From Actinomycetota bacterium (GTDB lineage Bacteria; Actinomycetota; Actinomycetes; Actinomycetales; Microbacteriaceae), in NCBI GenBank assembly GCA_005777405.1, contig SXMH01000143.1, positions 1 through 39,199 of the forward strand: 39,199 nucleotides of DNA, read 5' to 3'. Under the pieces are notes generated by a model. The model made no database searches. It was not told the DNA's origin and was given only the letters and a program-made list of their open reading frames with translations. Positions 16,319 through 22,822 of the stretch are shown here, in pieces. A program made the position numbers and the translations under genes. Position 1 is the first letter of the stretch; every line of letters starts with the position of its first letter.

Positions 16319-16720
16319 ATGACGCAGTCGACGAACCGCGGCGAGACCGACCTCGCCGTGCTGCTGCGCACCATGAGCCCTGAGGCGCAGCCGGGCGACT
16401 GGTTCTTCGGCACGATCGACCCGGCTACTTCGGTGCGAGCGGCGGCGACGGTGCGCGAGTCAGAGGGCCTCTCGGTGCTCGTCGACCGCGATGAAGCCGA
16501 GCGGCTCGGCATCGACACGACGCACGTCTACCGCTGGATCACGCTGCGCGTGCATTCCTCGCTCGACGCCGTGGGGCTCACCGCGGCCGTGAGCGCGCAG
16601 CTCACCGACCACGGCATCAGTTGCAACGTCATCGCGGGCGCACACCACGACCACTTGCTCGTGCCAGCGTCGCGCCTCAACGACGCGCTCGCCGCACTGC
16701 GCCAACTCAGTGAGCGCTGA
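16319..16720 (+). CDS. ACT-domain protein
   Basis: A 133-residue protein with two ACT-like halves. The first contains AVLLRTMSPEAQPGDWFFGTI, the second WITLRVHSSLDAVGLTAAVSAQLTDHGISCNVIAGAHHDHLLVP, a typical beta-alpha-beta ACT pattern. Small stand-alone proteins of this type usually bind amino acids, but no partner enzyme is nearby. The ATG at 16319 has only a weak GGCAGG upstream. Only 16 bases separate it from the small protein before it, so the two could share a transcript. It converges on the mscL gene with 11 bases between stops. Confidence 0.75.
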   Translation: MTQSTNRGETDLAVLLRTMSPEAQPGDWFFGTIDPATSVRAAATVRESEGLSVLVDRDEAERLGIDTTHVYRWITLRVHSSLDAVGLTAAVSAQLTDHGISCNVIAGAHHDHLLVPASRLNDALAALRQLSER

Positions 16721-16731
16721 GCACCCTCGCG

Positions 16732-17151
16732 CTACGGAGTCGCGTCGCGCTTCGCGAGCAGGTCGCGAATCTCGGCGAGCAGTTCGATCTCGCTCGGCGG
16801 CGCGTCTTCGGCCGGAGCGCCAGCCTTCGCCTTCTCGTCGGCCCGGCGCTTGACGTAGTTCATCGGCGCGACGAGCGCGAAGTAGACGACGGCCGCGACG
16901 ATGAGACAGTTCAGCACGGCGCCGATGACGGCCCCGAAGTACAGGGTAGCTTCGCCACCGCTCACAGTGGGGATGGCAACCGGTAGGGCGCTTGTGAGCG
17001 ATTCAGCATTGAAGAGCGCGCCGATCGCGGGGTTGATGACCGCGTCGACGACAGAATTGACCACCGCCGTGAAGGCGGCACCGATGACGACGGCGACAGC
17101 GAGTTCGATGACGTTGCCGCGAAGAACGAAGTCGCGGAATCCCTTGAGCAT
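16732..17151 (-). CDS. mscL: large-conductance mechanosensitive channel
   Basis: A 139-residue channel subunit with the family signature at its N-terminus, GFRDFVLRGNVIELAVAVVIG, and the first pore helix through AFTAVVNSVVDAVINP. The extracytoplasmic loop is near residues 47-65, the second membrane helix is YFGAVIGAVLNCLIVAAVVYFALV, and the C-terminal helix SEIELLAEIRDLLAKRD forms the cytoplasmic bundle. The pentameric channel opens under membrane tension to release solutes at osmotic downshift. The ATG at 17151 follows TAACAT by seven bases, so the gene has its own leaderless promoter, although it lies directly downstream of the zinc-ribbon gene on the same strand. Confidence 0.97.
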   Translation of the reverse strand: MLKGFRDFVLRGNVIELAVAVVIGAAFTAVVNSVVDAVINPAIGALFNAESLTSALPVAIPTVSGGEATLYFGAVIGAVLNCLIVAAVVYFALVAPMNYVKRRADEKAKAGAPAEDAPPSEIELLAEIRDLLAKRDATP

Positions 17152-17164
17152 GGTGCCGATGTTA
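17152..17164 (-). promoter_or_regulatory. leaderless -10 box (TAACAT) of mscL, overlapping the fmdB-type stop
   Basis: The TAA stop of the zinc-ribbon gene (17162-17164) is the first half of TAACAT, and seven bases later comes the mscL ATG. This is the same arrangement as at the kinase/response-regulator junction. Confidence 0.55.
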
Positions 17165-17458
17165 GCTGGCGGTGGCCGTGCTGGTCGAGGTCGAGGCTGG
17201 CGTGCTCGTCGAGCTCGACCCCGACGATGAACTCGGCGTGGATGCTGCACTCGACGACTCCGAGCTCGTCTTCGCGGCTCCAGCGCGCGAGTCGGTGCGG
17301 TAGAAGCCCGAGCCGTTGAAGGTCACGCCGACCGCCGAGAAGAGCTTGCGCAGCGCACCGCCGCACGTCGGGCACTCGGTGAGCGAGTCGTCGGTGAAGG
17401 CCTGCTGAATGTCGAACGCGTTCTGGCACGCGGTGCAACGGTAGGAATACGTGGGCAT
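17162..17458 (-). CDS. FmdB-family zinc ribbon protein
   Basis: A 98-residue protein. The first 60 residues are the FmdB zinc ribbon: MPTYSYRCTACQNAFDIQQA, then ECPTCGGALRKLFSAVGVTFNGSGFYRTD, with two CxxC pairs for one zinc. The rest is a low-complexity Ser/Thr/Ala tail of about 35 residues. Such proteins are often annotated as regulators, but no molecular role is established. The start at 17458 has GGAGG about ten bases upstream on the minus strand. The next gene on this strand, mscL, begins ten bases after its stop. Confidence 0.9.
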   Translation of the reverse strand: MPTYSYRCTACQNAFDIQQAFTDDSLTECPTCGGALRKLFSAVGVTFNGSGFYRTDSRAGAAKTSSESSSAASTPSSSSGSSSTSTPASTSTSTATAS

Positions 17459-17528
17459 CGAAGAACCTCCACCCGCCAGGATACGTGGGCGCAGCATCCA
17501 CTCACGCCGTGAGGCGTTGCTGCGCGAC

Positions 17529-18128
17529 TCAGCTGCGAAAGCGAGTGATGCCGCTGGGGGTCACGACGCCGTCGACCGGCTGGTCGTGCGCTTCGCGCGG
17601 CAGCTCATCGACGAGCTCGTCGTCGAAGATCACGGCGAAGACGGGCGGGCGGCGATCCATCGAGCCGAGGGTCTTGTCGAAGTAGCCTCGACCCCAGCCC
17701 ATGCGGAGTCCCGAGCGGTCGACGGCGGCGGCGGGAACGATGATGAGCCCCGCGTCGTTGATGGCCAGAGGGCTGAGCAGTTCGGTGGCGGGCACGGGCA
17801 TGCCGGCGATGTCGACGCCCTCGTCGTCGTCGCCCGGCGCGAAGGGGGCCCAATCGAGCAGACCGTCGTCGCGCGAGACCGGCAGCAGCACGTCGATGCC
17901 GTTCTCGTGGGCCCACTCGAGAAACGGTCGCGTGTCGGGCTCGTCGGTTGCCGAGAGGTAGCAACTGAGGCGTTCTGGGCCGAACGCCGAAGTGAGAGCG
18001 ATGAGCTGCTGGGTGATGCCAGCACTCGCGGCACGGCGGGCGTCGACCGTCATGATGCGTCGGCGCTCACGCAGTTCGGCGCGCAGGGCGCGTTTGGCGG
18101 CAGTCGGTTCGGCCGGCTCGGCTGGCAT
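17529..18128 (-). CDS. 5-formyltetrahydrofolate cyclo-ligase
   Basis: A 199-residue enzyme that converts 5-formyl-THF to 5,10-methenyl-THF with ATP, returning a storage folate to the one-carbon pool. The basic N-terminal helix AAKRALRAELRERRR, the central VLLPVSRDD, and the signature VDRSGLRMGWGRGYFDKTL (ATP and substrate loop) are all present. Length is normal for the family. The ATG at 18128 follows TAGCAT by six bases, giving a leaderless mRNA. It is divergent from galU, with only 39 bases between the two start codons, so the two promoters must overlap. Confidence 0.93.
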   Translation of the reverse strand: MPAEPAEPTAAKRALRAELRERRRIMTVDARRAASAGITQQLIALTSAFGPERLSCYLSATDEPDTRPFLEWAHENGIDVLLPVSRDDGLLDWAPFAPGDDDEGVDIAGMPVPATELLSPLAINDAGLIIVPAAAVDRSGLRMGWGRGYFDKTLGSMDRRPPVFAVIFDDELVDELPREAHDQPVDGVVTPSGITRFRS

Positions 18129-18140
18129 GCACCCATGCTA
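18129..18140 (-). promoter_or_regulatory. leaderless -10 box (TAGCAT) of the formyl-THF cyclo-ligase gene
   Basis: On the minus strand TAGCAT (18140-18135) is followed by GGGTGC and the ATG at 18128. The -35 region of this promoter must lie near 18158-18163, on top of the galU -10 box. Confidence 0.65.
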
Positions 18141-18154
18141 GGGGTGCAGACAGA

Positions 18155-18167
18155 TACCCTGGTCGGC
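18155..18167 (+). promoter_or_regulatory. leaderless -10 box (TACCCT) of galU
   Basis: TACCCT is followed by GGTCGGC and the ATG at 18168. Its -35 region must fall near 18131-18137, on top of the -10 box of the divergent gene. Confidence 0.6.
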
Positions 18168-19061
18168 ATGTCCACGAGACTCACGAAGGCTGTCATCCCC
18201 GCCGCAGGCCTCGGCACCCGATTCCTTCCGGCGACCAAAGCCATGCCGAAGGAGATGCTGCCCGTCGTCGATAAACCCGCTATTCAGTACGTCGTCGAGG
18301 AGGCCGTCGCGGCCGGTCTCACCGACGTGCTCATGATCACTGGCCGCAACAAGAACGCGCTCGAGAACCACTTCGACCGCGTGGGAGAGCTTGAGGCGAC
18401 GCTCGAAGCCAAGGGCGACACCGAACGGCTGAAGAAGGTCGAGTACTCGACGAGCCTCGCCGATATGCACTACGTGCGGCAGGGCGATCCGCTCGGCCTC
18501 GGCCACGCGGTGCTGCGCGCCCACATGCACGTGGGCCGCGAACCGTTCGCCGTGCTGCTCGGCGACGACATCATCGACCCCGGCAACCCCCTGTTGAGTC
18601 GCATGATCGACGTGCACGAGCAGCGCGACGCGAGCGTCGTCGCTTTGCTCGAGGTCGACCCCGCTCAAGCTCACCTGTACGGAGTGGCGACGGTCGAGTC
18701 GACCGATGAAGACGATGTCGTGCGCATCACCGACCTCGTCGAGAAGCCGGCACCCGGCACGGCGCCGAGCAATCTGGCGATCATCGGCCGCTACGTGCTC
18801 AAACCGCAGATCTTCGATGTGCTGCGCGAGACGCAACCCGGCAAGGGTGGCGAGATTCAGCTGACGGATGCTCTCCTCGAGCTCGCGTCAGGCCCCCACC
18901 ACGGCGGGGTCTACGGTGTCGTGTTCCGCGGTCGCCGGTTCGACACCGGTGACCGCCTCGACTACATCAAGTCGATCGTGCAGCTCGCCGTCGAGCGCGA
19001 CGACTTGGGGCCCGACTTGCGACGCTGGTTGCGCGACTTCGCACCGACGCTGAAGGACTAG
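18168..19061 (+). CDS. galU: UTP-glucose-1-phosphate uridylyltransferase
   Basis: A 297-residue nucleotidyltransferase that makes UDP-glucose for cell-wall and exopolysaccharide precursors. The nucleotide-binding start VIPAAGLGTRFLPATKAMPKEMLPVV is complete. Further family motifs are PAIQYVVEEAVAAG, VRQGDPLGLGHAV (uridine contact), LLGDDI (metal-binding Asp), VEKPAPGTAPSNLAIIGRYVL and GEIQLTDAL. Length is normal for bacterial GalU. The GNAT gene follows after ten bases. In many actinobacteria a moeA-type gene sits between galU and this acetyltransferase; it is absent here. Confidence 0.95.
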   Translation: MSTRLTKAVIPAAGLGTRFLPATKAMPKEMLPVVDKPAIQYVVEEAVAAGLTDVLMITGRNKNALENHFDRVGELEATLEAKGDTERLKKVEYSTSLADMHYVRQGDPLGLGHAVLRAHMHVGREPFAVLLGDDIIDPGNPLLSRMIDVHEQRDASVVALLEVDPAQAHLYGVATVESTDEDDVVRITDLVEKPAPGTAPSNLAIIGRYVLKPQIFDVLRETQPGKGGEIQLTDALLELASGPHHGGVYGVVFRGRRFDTGDRLDYIKSIVQLAVERDDLGPDLRRWLRDFAPTLKD

Positions 19062-19071
19062 CCGAGCATCC

Positions 19072-19734
19072 ATGGTCGCGATCATTCCCACGCTGCGTGA
19101 TGGCGACACCGTGCTGCGGCCGATCCGCGTGCGCGACGCCCGCGCTCTCGAGACCGAACTCATCGAGAGCCGGGCGTGGTTGCGGCCGTGGGAGGCGACG
19201 AGCCCGAGTGCTCCACTGCGGTGGGACACGAAGGGGGCGATTCGTGGCCTGCTCGCGCAGGCTCGGGCCGGCAATGGCTTGCCGTTCGTCATCGAGACCG
19301 AGGGGCGCCTCGCCGGCCAGCTCAACGTGAGCGGCATGACCTACGGCTCGCTCGCTTCGGCCACGATCGGCTACTGGGTCGGCGCGGGCTTCGCGGGGCG
19401 CGGACTCACGCCGACGGCCGTCGCGCTCGCGACCGACCACGTCTTCTTCACCGCGGGGCTGCACCGCATGGAGATCTGCATCCGCCCCGAGAATGCTCCG
19501 TCGTTGCGCGTCGTCGAGAAGCTCGGTTTTCGCTACGAGGGGCTGCGACGGCGCTACATCCACATCAACGGCGACTGGCGCGATCATTTCTGCTTCGCGC
19601 TGACCGTGGAAGAAGTGCCGCAGGGCGTGCTGCAACGGTGGAAGGCGGGGCGCGTGGATGCTCGTGCCGCCGCCATTCCCGAGCTCGACCTCATCGCCGC
19701 GCGGCGGGGGATTGCACTACCCCCGCCGCGCTAG
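19072..19734 (+). CDS. GNAT acetyltransferase, RimJ/RimL type
   Basis: A 220-residue N-acetyltransferase. The acceptor side starts LRDGDTVLRPIRVRDARAL, the acetyl-CoA loop is in YWVGAGFAGRGLTPTAVALA, and the C-terminal ENAPSLRVVEKLGFRYEGLRRRYIHINGDWRDHF is the standard RimJ pattern. Members acetylate N-termini of ribosomal or other proteins; the target here is unknown. It is the equivalent, by position, of the rimJ gene that follows galU in mycobacteria. There is no clear ribosome binding site beyond a weak AGCATCC. The last codons encode half of a 12-bp perfect hairpin that probably ends transcription. Confidence 0.9.
   Translation: MVAIIPTLRDGDTVLRPIRVRDARALETELIESRAWLRPWEATSPSAPLRWDTKGAIRGLLAQARAGNGLPFVIETEGRLAGQLNVSGMTYGSLASATIGYWVGAGFAGRGLTPTAVALATDHVFFTAGLHRMEICIRPENAPSLRVVEKLGFRYEGLRRRYIHINGDWRDHFCFALTVEEVPQGVLQRWKAGRVDARAAAIPELDLIAARRGIALPPPR
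19699..19731. terminator. perfect 12-bp hairpin at the end of the GNAT gene
   Basis: GCGCGGCGGGGG (19699-19710) pairs with CCCCCGCCGCGC (19720-19731) around the nine-base loop ATTGCACTA. The TAG stop starts at 19732, so the whole stem is inside coding sequence. It faces a convergent gene and could stop transcription from both sides. Confidence 0.7.
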
Positions 19735-19743
19735 GCGATGCGG

Positions 19744-19791
19744 CTCAGACCCAGGCTCAGACCCAGGCTCAGACCCAGGCTCAGACCCAGG
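19744..19791. repeat. four tandem copies of the 12-mer CTCAGACCCAGG
   Basis: Copies start at 19744, 19756, 19768 and 19780 and are identical. The last copy holds the stop codon of the minus-strand membrane gene. Because the unit is a multiple of three, every copy repeats Trp-Val-stop in the same frame, giving four in-frame TGA codons in a row. Confidence 0.95.
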
Positions 19792-20488
19792 TGATCGGGA
19801 TCGTCGCGGTGACTGCCGCCGCGGCGATGAAGATGCCGGTGCCGATGATGATGAGGCCCACCTGCACCTTGCGCGCGCGCACGACGGCAGCGACACCGAG
19901 CAAGAAGAGTGAGATGGCCATGAGCACGGTCGTCAGCGTCAGCCAGTCGCCGCGCGCATCGAGCTCATCGGCTTGCGCCGTGAGCTCTTCTGCTTCGGTG
20001 TCTTTCTCGCCGTAGGCGCCGAAGAGCACCTGCTGGTACTCCTCGTCGTCGAGGGGGCTCGTGTAGAACTCGGTGTCGGTCGCGTTGATCTCGTCGGCGC
20101 GCTCGATGGCTGCGCCGAAGTGCTCGCTGACGGCGACGAAGTAGAGCGCGTCGTAGACCGATTGCGCGGTGGGGTCGCCCGCGTCGATGAGCGCCTGCAG
20201 CTCGGTGAGACGGCCGAGGGTCTGGGCGTCTTGCACATACTCCTGGTTGCCTTCGAGGTAGAGCGACTCGGCTTCGGCGGTGGCGCTCTGCGAGAGCGAG
20301 AGCGCCTTCGCGGTCTGGCCGTCGTAGAGCGCTGCCTGGAACGAGACCCAGGCGGTGGCGACGGAGACGATGCCGAGCAGAATCACGATGATGAGCTCGG
20401 TGTTGCTGAACAGGCGACTGAGCGGGGTGCCGGTGCTCGACTCGGTGGTCGTGTCGGCGGTGGTGCCTGCGGAGTGTGCGGCGGTCAT
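19781..20488 (-). CDS. hypothetical membrane protein with central extracytoplasmic domain
   Basis: A 235-residue protein. A Thr/Ser-rich N-terminus is followed by a membrane segment near residues 31-50 (LIIVILLGIVSVATAWVSF), an acidic helical region of about 130 residues, and two membrane segments near the C-terminus (LTTVLMAISLFLLGVAAVV and VGLIIIGTGIFIAAAAVT). No known family is recognised with confidence. The start at 20488 has AAGGA about five bases upstream on the minus strand. The gene sits between the GNAT and SepX/GLPR-like genes, on the opposite strand, where other actinobacteria usually have no gene. Its 3' end contains a 12-bp tandem repeat. Confidence 0.75.
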   Translation of the reverse strand: MTAAHSAGTTADTTTESSTGTPLSRLFSNTELIIVILLGIVSVATAWVSFQAALYDGQTAKALSLSQSATAEAESLYLEGNQEYVQDAQTLGRLTELQALIDAGDPTAQSVYDALYFVAVSEHFGAAIERADEINATDTEFYTSPLDDEEYQQVLFGAYGEKDTEAEELTAQADELDARGDWLTLTTVLMAISLFLLGVAAVVRARKVQVGLIIIGTGIFIAAAAVTATIPITWV

Positions 20489-20570
20489 GGTGTCCTTGCT
20501 GCGAAGTGGGAAAAGGGGGGTATTCCCGAACACCCCGCGCGCGCTGCGCGGAGTGAGGGCCGATGAATCC

Positions 20571-20582
20571 TACTGTTCACGT
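20571..20582 (+). promoter_or_regulatory. leaderless -10 box (TACTGT) of the SepX/GLPR-like gene
   Basis: TACTGT is followed by TCACGT and the GTG at 20583. This decides the start, because several earlier in-frame starts lie in the region shared with the divergent membrane gene. Confidence 0.6.
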
Positions 20583-21554
20583 GTGGAGACTTCGGGCGGC
20601 GGCACGGCCATTCTGGTGGCGCTCGCCGCGGTGCTCTGGATCGCCTATCTCGTGCCGGTGTGGCGCCGCCGCAGCGAGTACCTCGCCACCGAGCGCAACG
20701 CCATTCGACTGCAGCAGACGCTGCGCATCATGGCGCACACCGCTGAGGTTCCCGAGCAGGTGCGCGCCGAGCTGCACGCGCGCGACATCGCCCAGCATGA
20801 GCGCTCGCTCGCGGCTCGGCAGCGCGAGGAAGCGGCAATCGCACGGGCGCGCGAGGCGGCAGCGCAGCGGGCGCTGCGCCAGCGGCTCACCGAGTCGGCT
20901 CCGGGCCTCATGGCCGAAGTGGATGCTGCGCGGCTCGGTCAGCGCAGGCTGCGACGATCTCGTGCTCTGACCTCGCTGGTGACTCTGCTCGCGGTTGTCG
21001 GCGCCGTCATCGCCGTTGTTGCCGCGGCCTGGGCGTGGCTCGCACTCGCCGGCTTCGTGGCCGTGTCGGGTGGGTTGCTGCTGCGCGGGCTAGCGCGAGC
21101 ATCCACACGTCGTTCGAGCGCGACTTCGGTGGCCGCGCCGCCCTTCAGAGATCTCGCCCCCTCGCCGGTGCGCGGTGCCGCGCGGGTCGCCGCGCCGTCG
21201 CGCGAGTGGACGCCCGTGCCGCTGCCGAAGCCCAGCTACTTGAGTGCGCCAGTGGTTCCGGCCGGGGCTGCGGCGCCCGCGCTCGACCACGCGGCCGCCC
21301 TGGCTGCGGCAGCTGCCGAAGCCGAGCGGGCGCAGCGCGTGGCAGCGGCTCGCTCCGATGCGGCAGCTGCGGCACGAGAGGGGGAGTCGGTGCCGAGTCG
21401 TGTCGCTTCCACAACCGCGGAGGCTCCTTCCACCACGGCGGAACGCCCGGCGGCGAGCTCGAGCCGGTTCGCGACCATGGGAGTGCTCGACGGCTTGCCG
21501 ACCAGGGCGCCGAACCTTGACGAGGTGCTGGAGCGCCGTCGCGCCGCAAGCTGA
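20583..21554 (+). CDS. SepX/GLPR-like actinobacterial membrane protein
   Basis: A 323-residue protein. It begins with a membrane helix ending in WIAYLVPVWRRRSEYL, then an Arg/Glu/Ala-rich helical cytoplasmic part (residues 30-125), two closely spaced membrane helices (near 125-165), and a long Ala/Pro/Ser-rich tail ending in LDEVLERRRAAS. This architecture and the position after galU and a rimJ-type gene match Rv0996 of Mycobacterium tuberculosis, SepX of Streptomyces and GLPR of Corynebacterium, which act in cell division or polar growth. The assignment rests on gene order and layout, not on a strong motif. The usual partner, a MoeA/Glp protein, is not encoded here. Confidence 0.6.
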   Translation: METSGGGTAILVALAAVLWIAYLVPVWRRRSEYLATERNAIRLQQTLRIMAHTAEVPEQVRAELHARDIAQHERSLAARQREEAAIARAREAAAQRALRQRLTESAPGLMAEVDAARLGQRRLRRSRALTSLVTLLAVVGAVIAVVAAAWAWLALAGFVAVSGGLLLRGLARASTRRSSATSVAAPPFRDLAPSPVRGAARVAAPSREWTPVPLPKPSYLSAPVVPAGAAAPALDHAAALAAAAAEAERAQRVAAARSDAAAAAREGESVPSRVASTTAEAPSTTAERPAASSSRFATMGVLDGLPTRAPNLDEVLERRRAAS

Positions 21555-21565
21555 GCCCGCACGGG

Positions 21566-21595
21566 TTCGAGCGGGGCCGCACGCGGTGATAGTGT
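21566..21595 (+). promoter_or_regulatory. candidate tRNA-Ala promoter
   Basis: TTCGAG (21566-21571) and TAGTGT (21590-21595) are 18 bp apart and would start transcription about seven bases before the mature tRNA. The -35 match is only moderate. Confidence 0.4.
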
Positions 21596-21608
21596 GGTCG
21601 AGCTTCAA

Positions 21609-21684
21609 GGGCCTGTGGCGCAGTTGGTAGCGCGCCTCGTTCGCATCGAGGAGGTCAGGGGTTCGAATCCCCTCAGGTCCACCA
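21609..21684 (+). tRNA. tRNA-Ala (anticodon CGC)
   Basis: A complete cloverleaf. The acceptor strand GGGCCTG pairs with CAGGTCC and includes the G3-U70 pair that marks alanine tRNAs. The D arm is GCGC around AGTTGGTA, the anticodon stem is CCTCG/CGAGG with the loop TTCGCAT (anticodon at 21642-21644), and the T arm is AGGGG-TTCGAAT-CCCCT. The 3' CCA is encoded (21682-21684). It reads GCG codons. A second copy of its 3' end lies 53 bases downstream. Confidence 0.97.
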
Positions 21685-21687
21685 TCC
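21658..21687 (+). repeat. 30-bp direct repeat, copy 1 (3' end of tRNA-Ala)
   Basis: This copy covers most of the T arm, the 3' acceptor strand, CCA and three flanking bases (ATCC boundary). An identical copy is at 21741-21770. The ends of tRNA genes are common attachment sites for integrases, so the pair resembles attL/attR left by an element. Confidence 0.8.
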
Positions 21688-21740
21688 CGCCGCTCTGTTG
21701 CACTGCTGGTGCTCGACGCGCGACCGCTGTGCGCGGTCGC

Positions 21741-21770
21741 GGGGTTCGAATCCCCTCAGGTCCACCATCC
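21741..21770 (+). repeat. 30-bp direct repeat, copy 2 (tRNA-Ala 3' end without the rest of the tRNA)
   Basis: Identical to 21658-21687. It has no 5' half of a tRNA before it. Instead it follows a 9-bp hairpin, CGCGACCGC (21719-21727) with GCGGTCGCG (21733-21741) around TGTGC. The spacer between the two copies (21688-21740) has no coding potential. Confidence 0.85.
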
Positions 21771-21791
21771 TTCTGCGTCGTCTTGCCTGTG

Positions 21792-21804
21792 CATAATGTG
21801 CGGC
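21792..21804 (+). promoter_or_regulatory. leaderless -10 box (CATAAT) of the lipoprotein gene
   Basis: CATAAT is followed by GTGCGGC and the ATG at 21805. The matching -35 region would fall at the end of the tRNA-derived repeat. Confidence 0.5.
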
Positions 21805-22215
21805 ATGCGTATTCTGCTCGGCCTCATCTCGGGAGTCGTGCTCGTGGCCGCTGCGGGATGCTCGGCACTCCCTGGTTCGACTGCCACTGCCATCTGGACG
21901 GTGTCGCCGCAGAGCTCGGTGAGCCCGGAGTCGACCTCGATCGACGTGCTCGTCACACGCCTCGGCTGCAACGACGGCGTGACGGGCGACGTGAATGCTC
22001 CTGACATCAGCGTGCGGGAGGACGAGATCGTCGTCACCTTCACGGTGAGCCCCGGACCGCCCATGGCGGCCAACTGCCAGGGCAACGACGAGGTGGCGGC
22101 GACGATCGAGCTGCCTGAGCCTCTCGGCGACCGTGCACTCGTCGATGGCGCGTGCAGCACCGCCGAAGCCGCATCAACCGTGTTCTGCGACACCGACGTG
22201 CGAGTCGAACCGTAG
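21805..22215 (+). CDS. small predicted lipoprotein
   Basis: A 136-residue secreted lipoprotein. The signal peptide is MRILLGLISGVVLVAAAGC, with the lipobox at AAGC and the lipidated Cys near residue 19. The mature part is short and acidic, with four further Cys residues (in LGCNDG, ANCQGN, GACSTA, VFCDTD) that could form two disulfides outside the cell. No known domain is recognised. The start is set by the -10 box at the leaderless distance and by the signal peptide. It lies just after the duplicated tRNA end, a place where mobile elements often leave cargo, but its base composition looks like its neighbours. Confidence 0.8.
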   Translation: MRILLGLISGVVLVAAAGCSALPGSTATAIWTVSPQSSVSPESTSIDVLVTRLGCNDGVTGDVNAPDISVREDEIVVTFTVSPGPPMAANCQGNDEVAATIELPEPLGDRALVDGACSTAEAASTVFCDTDVRVEP

Positions 22216-22237
22216 TCTCGTCGCCCGCGGCGCTGCG

Positions 22238-22822
22238 TCAGTCGCGCACGACGTCGTACGTGACCTGCACCATCCCGTTGTCGAATCGCTTCTCGCGCAC
22301 GAGCCGCAGATCGACGCGCACGTCGTCGGGAAATACTCGCAAACCGCCGCCGATGATGACGGGGCACAGCAGCAGTTCGGCGACGTCGATGAGCCCGAGC
22401 CGAAACGCTTCGCCGGCGAGAGTCGGGCCCTCGACCGTCAGGTCACCGGAGGCCGATGACCGTGCGCGCTCGAGGGCCTCTGCCGTGAACTCCGGCTCGA
22501 GTCGTGTGCGCGAGGTCGACACCTCGGTGAGGGTGGTCGAGAACACCACTTTGTCGGCGGCCTTCCAGAGCTCGGCGAAGTTCGCCGATTCGGGGGAGCC
22601 CTCGGCCCACGAAGGGTCGGTCTCCCAGCCCGCCATCGTCTCGTACATGCGTCGGCCATAGAGATAGGTGCTGACCGACCGCGCATCGGCGATGAGCGAC
22701 GCGACCACGGGTTCGTCGGGGAACGCCCACGAGTAGTCGCCCGCGGCATCGGTGTTGTAGCCGTCGAGTGAGGAGGCGACCGAGTAGATGATGCGTGAGG
22801 AGGACGACATGGCGTCGCTCAC
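22238..22822 (-). CDS. dihydrofolate reductase-family protein (RibD C-terminal type)
   Basis: A 194-residue reductase-fold protein. The start IIYSVASSLDGYNTDAAGDYSW, then TYLYGRRMYETMAGWE, DKVVFSTTLTEV, and the late LLCPVIIGGGLRVFPDD follow the pattern of stand-alone RibD_C proteins in actinobacteria, which bind NADPH. The substrate is not known. A GTG at 22822 overlaps the stop of the upstream reductase as GTGA and is taken as start; ATG at 22810 is the alternative. It is the last gene of a three-gene operon with a LuxR-type regulator and a second reductase. Confidence 0.85.
   Translation of the reverse strand: MSDAMSSSSRIIYSVASSLDGYNTDAAGDYSWAFPDEPVVASLIADARSVSTYLYGRRMYETMAGWETDPSWAEGSPESANFAELWKAADKVVFSTTLTEVSTSRTRLEPEFTAEALERARSSASGDLTVEGPTLAGEAFRLGLIDVAELLLCPVIIGGGLRVFPDDVRVDLRLVREKRFDNGMVQVTYDVVRD

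Noticed and set aside
17451-18167. Upstream extension of galU by about 240 codons
   Set aside because: The added part lies antisense to the formyl-THF cyclo-ligase gene and has no homology to GalU. The ATG at 18168 fits family length and the -10 box.
19744-19791. CRISPR-like array
   Set aside because: The units are 12 bp, directly adjacent and without spacers; this is a simple tandem repeat.
21688-21740. Possible second tRNA between the two 30-bp repeats
   Set aside because: There is no acceptor 5' strand, D arm or proper anticodon loop; only a hairpin and the copied 3' end exist.
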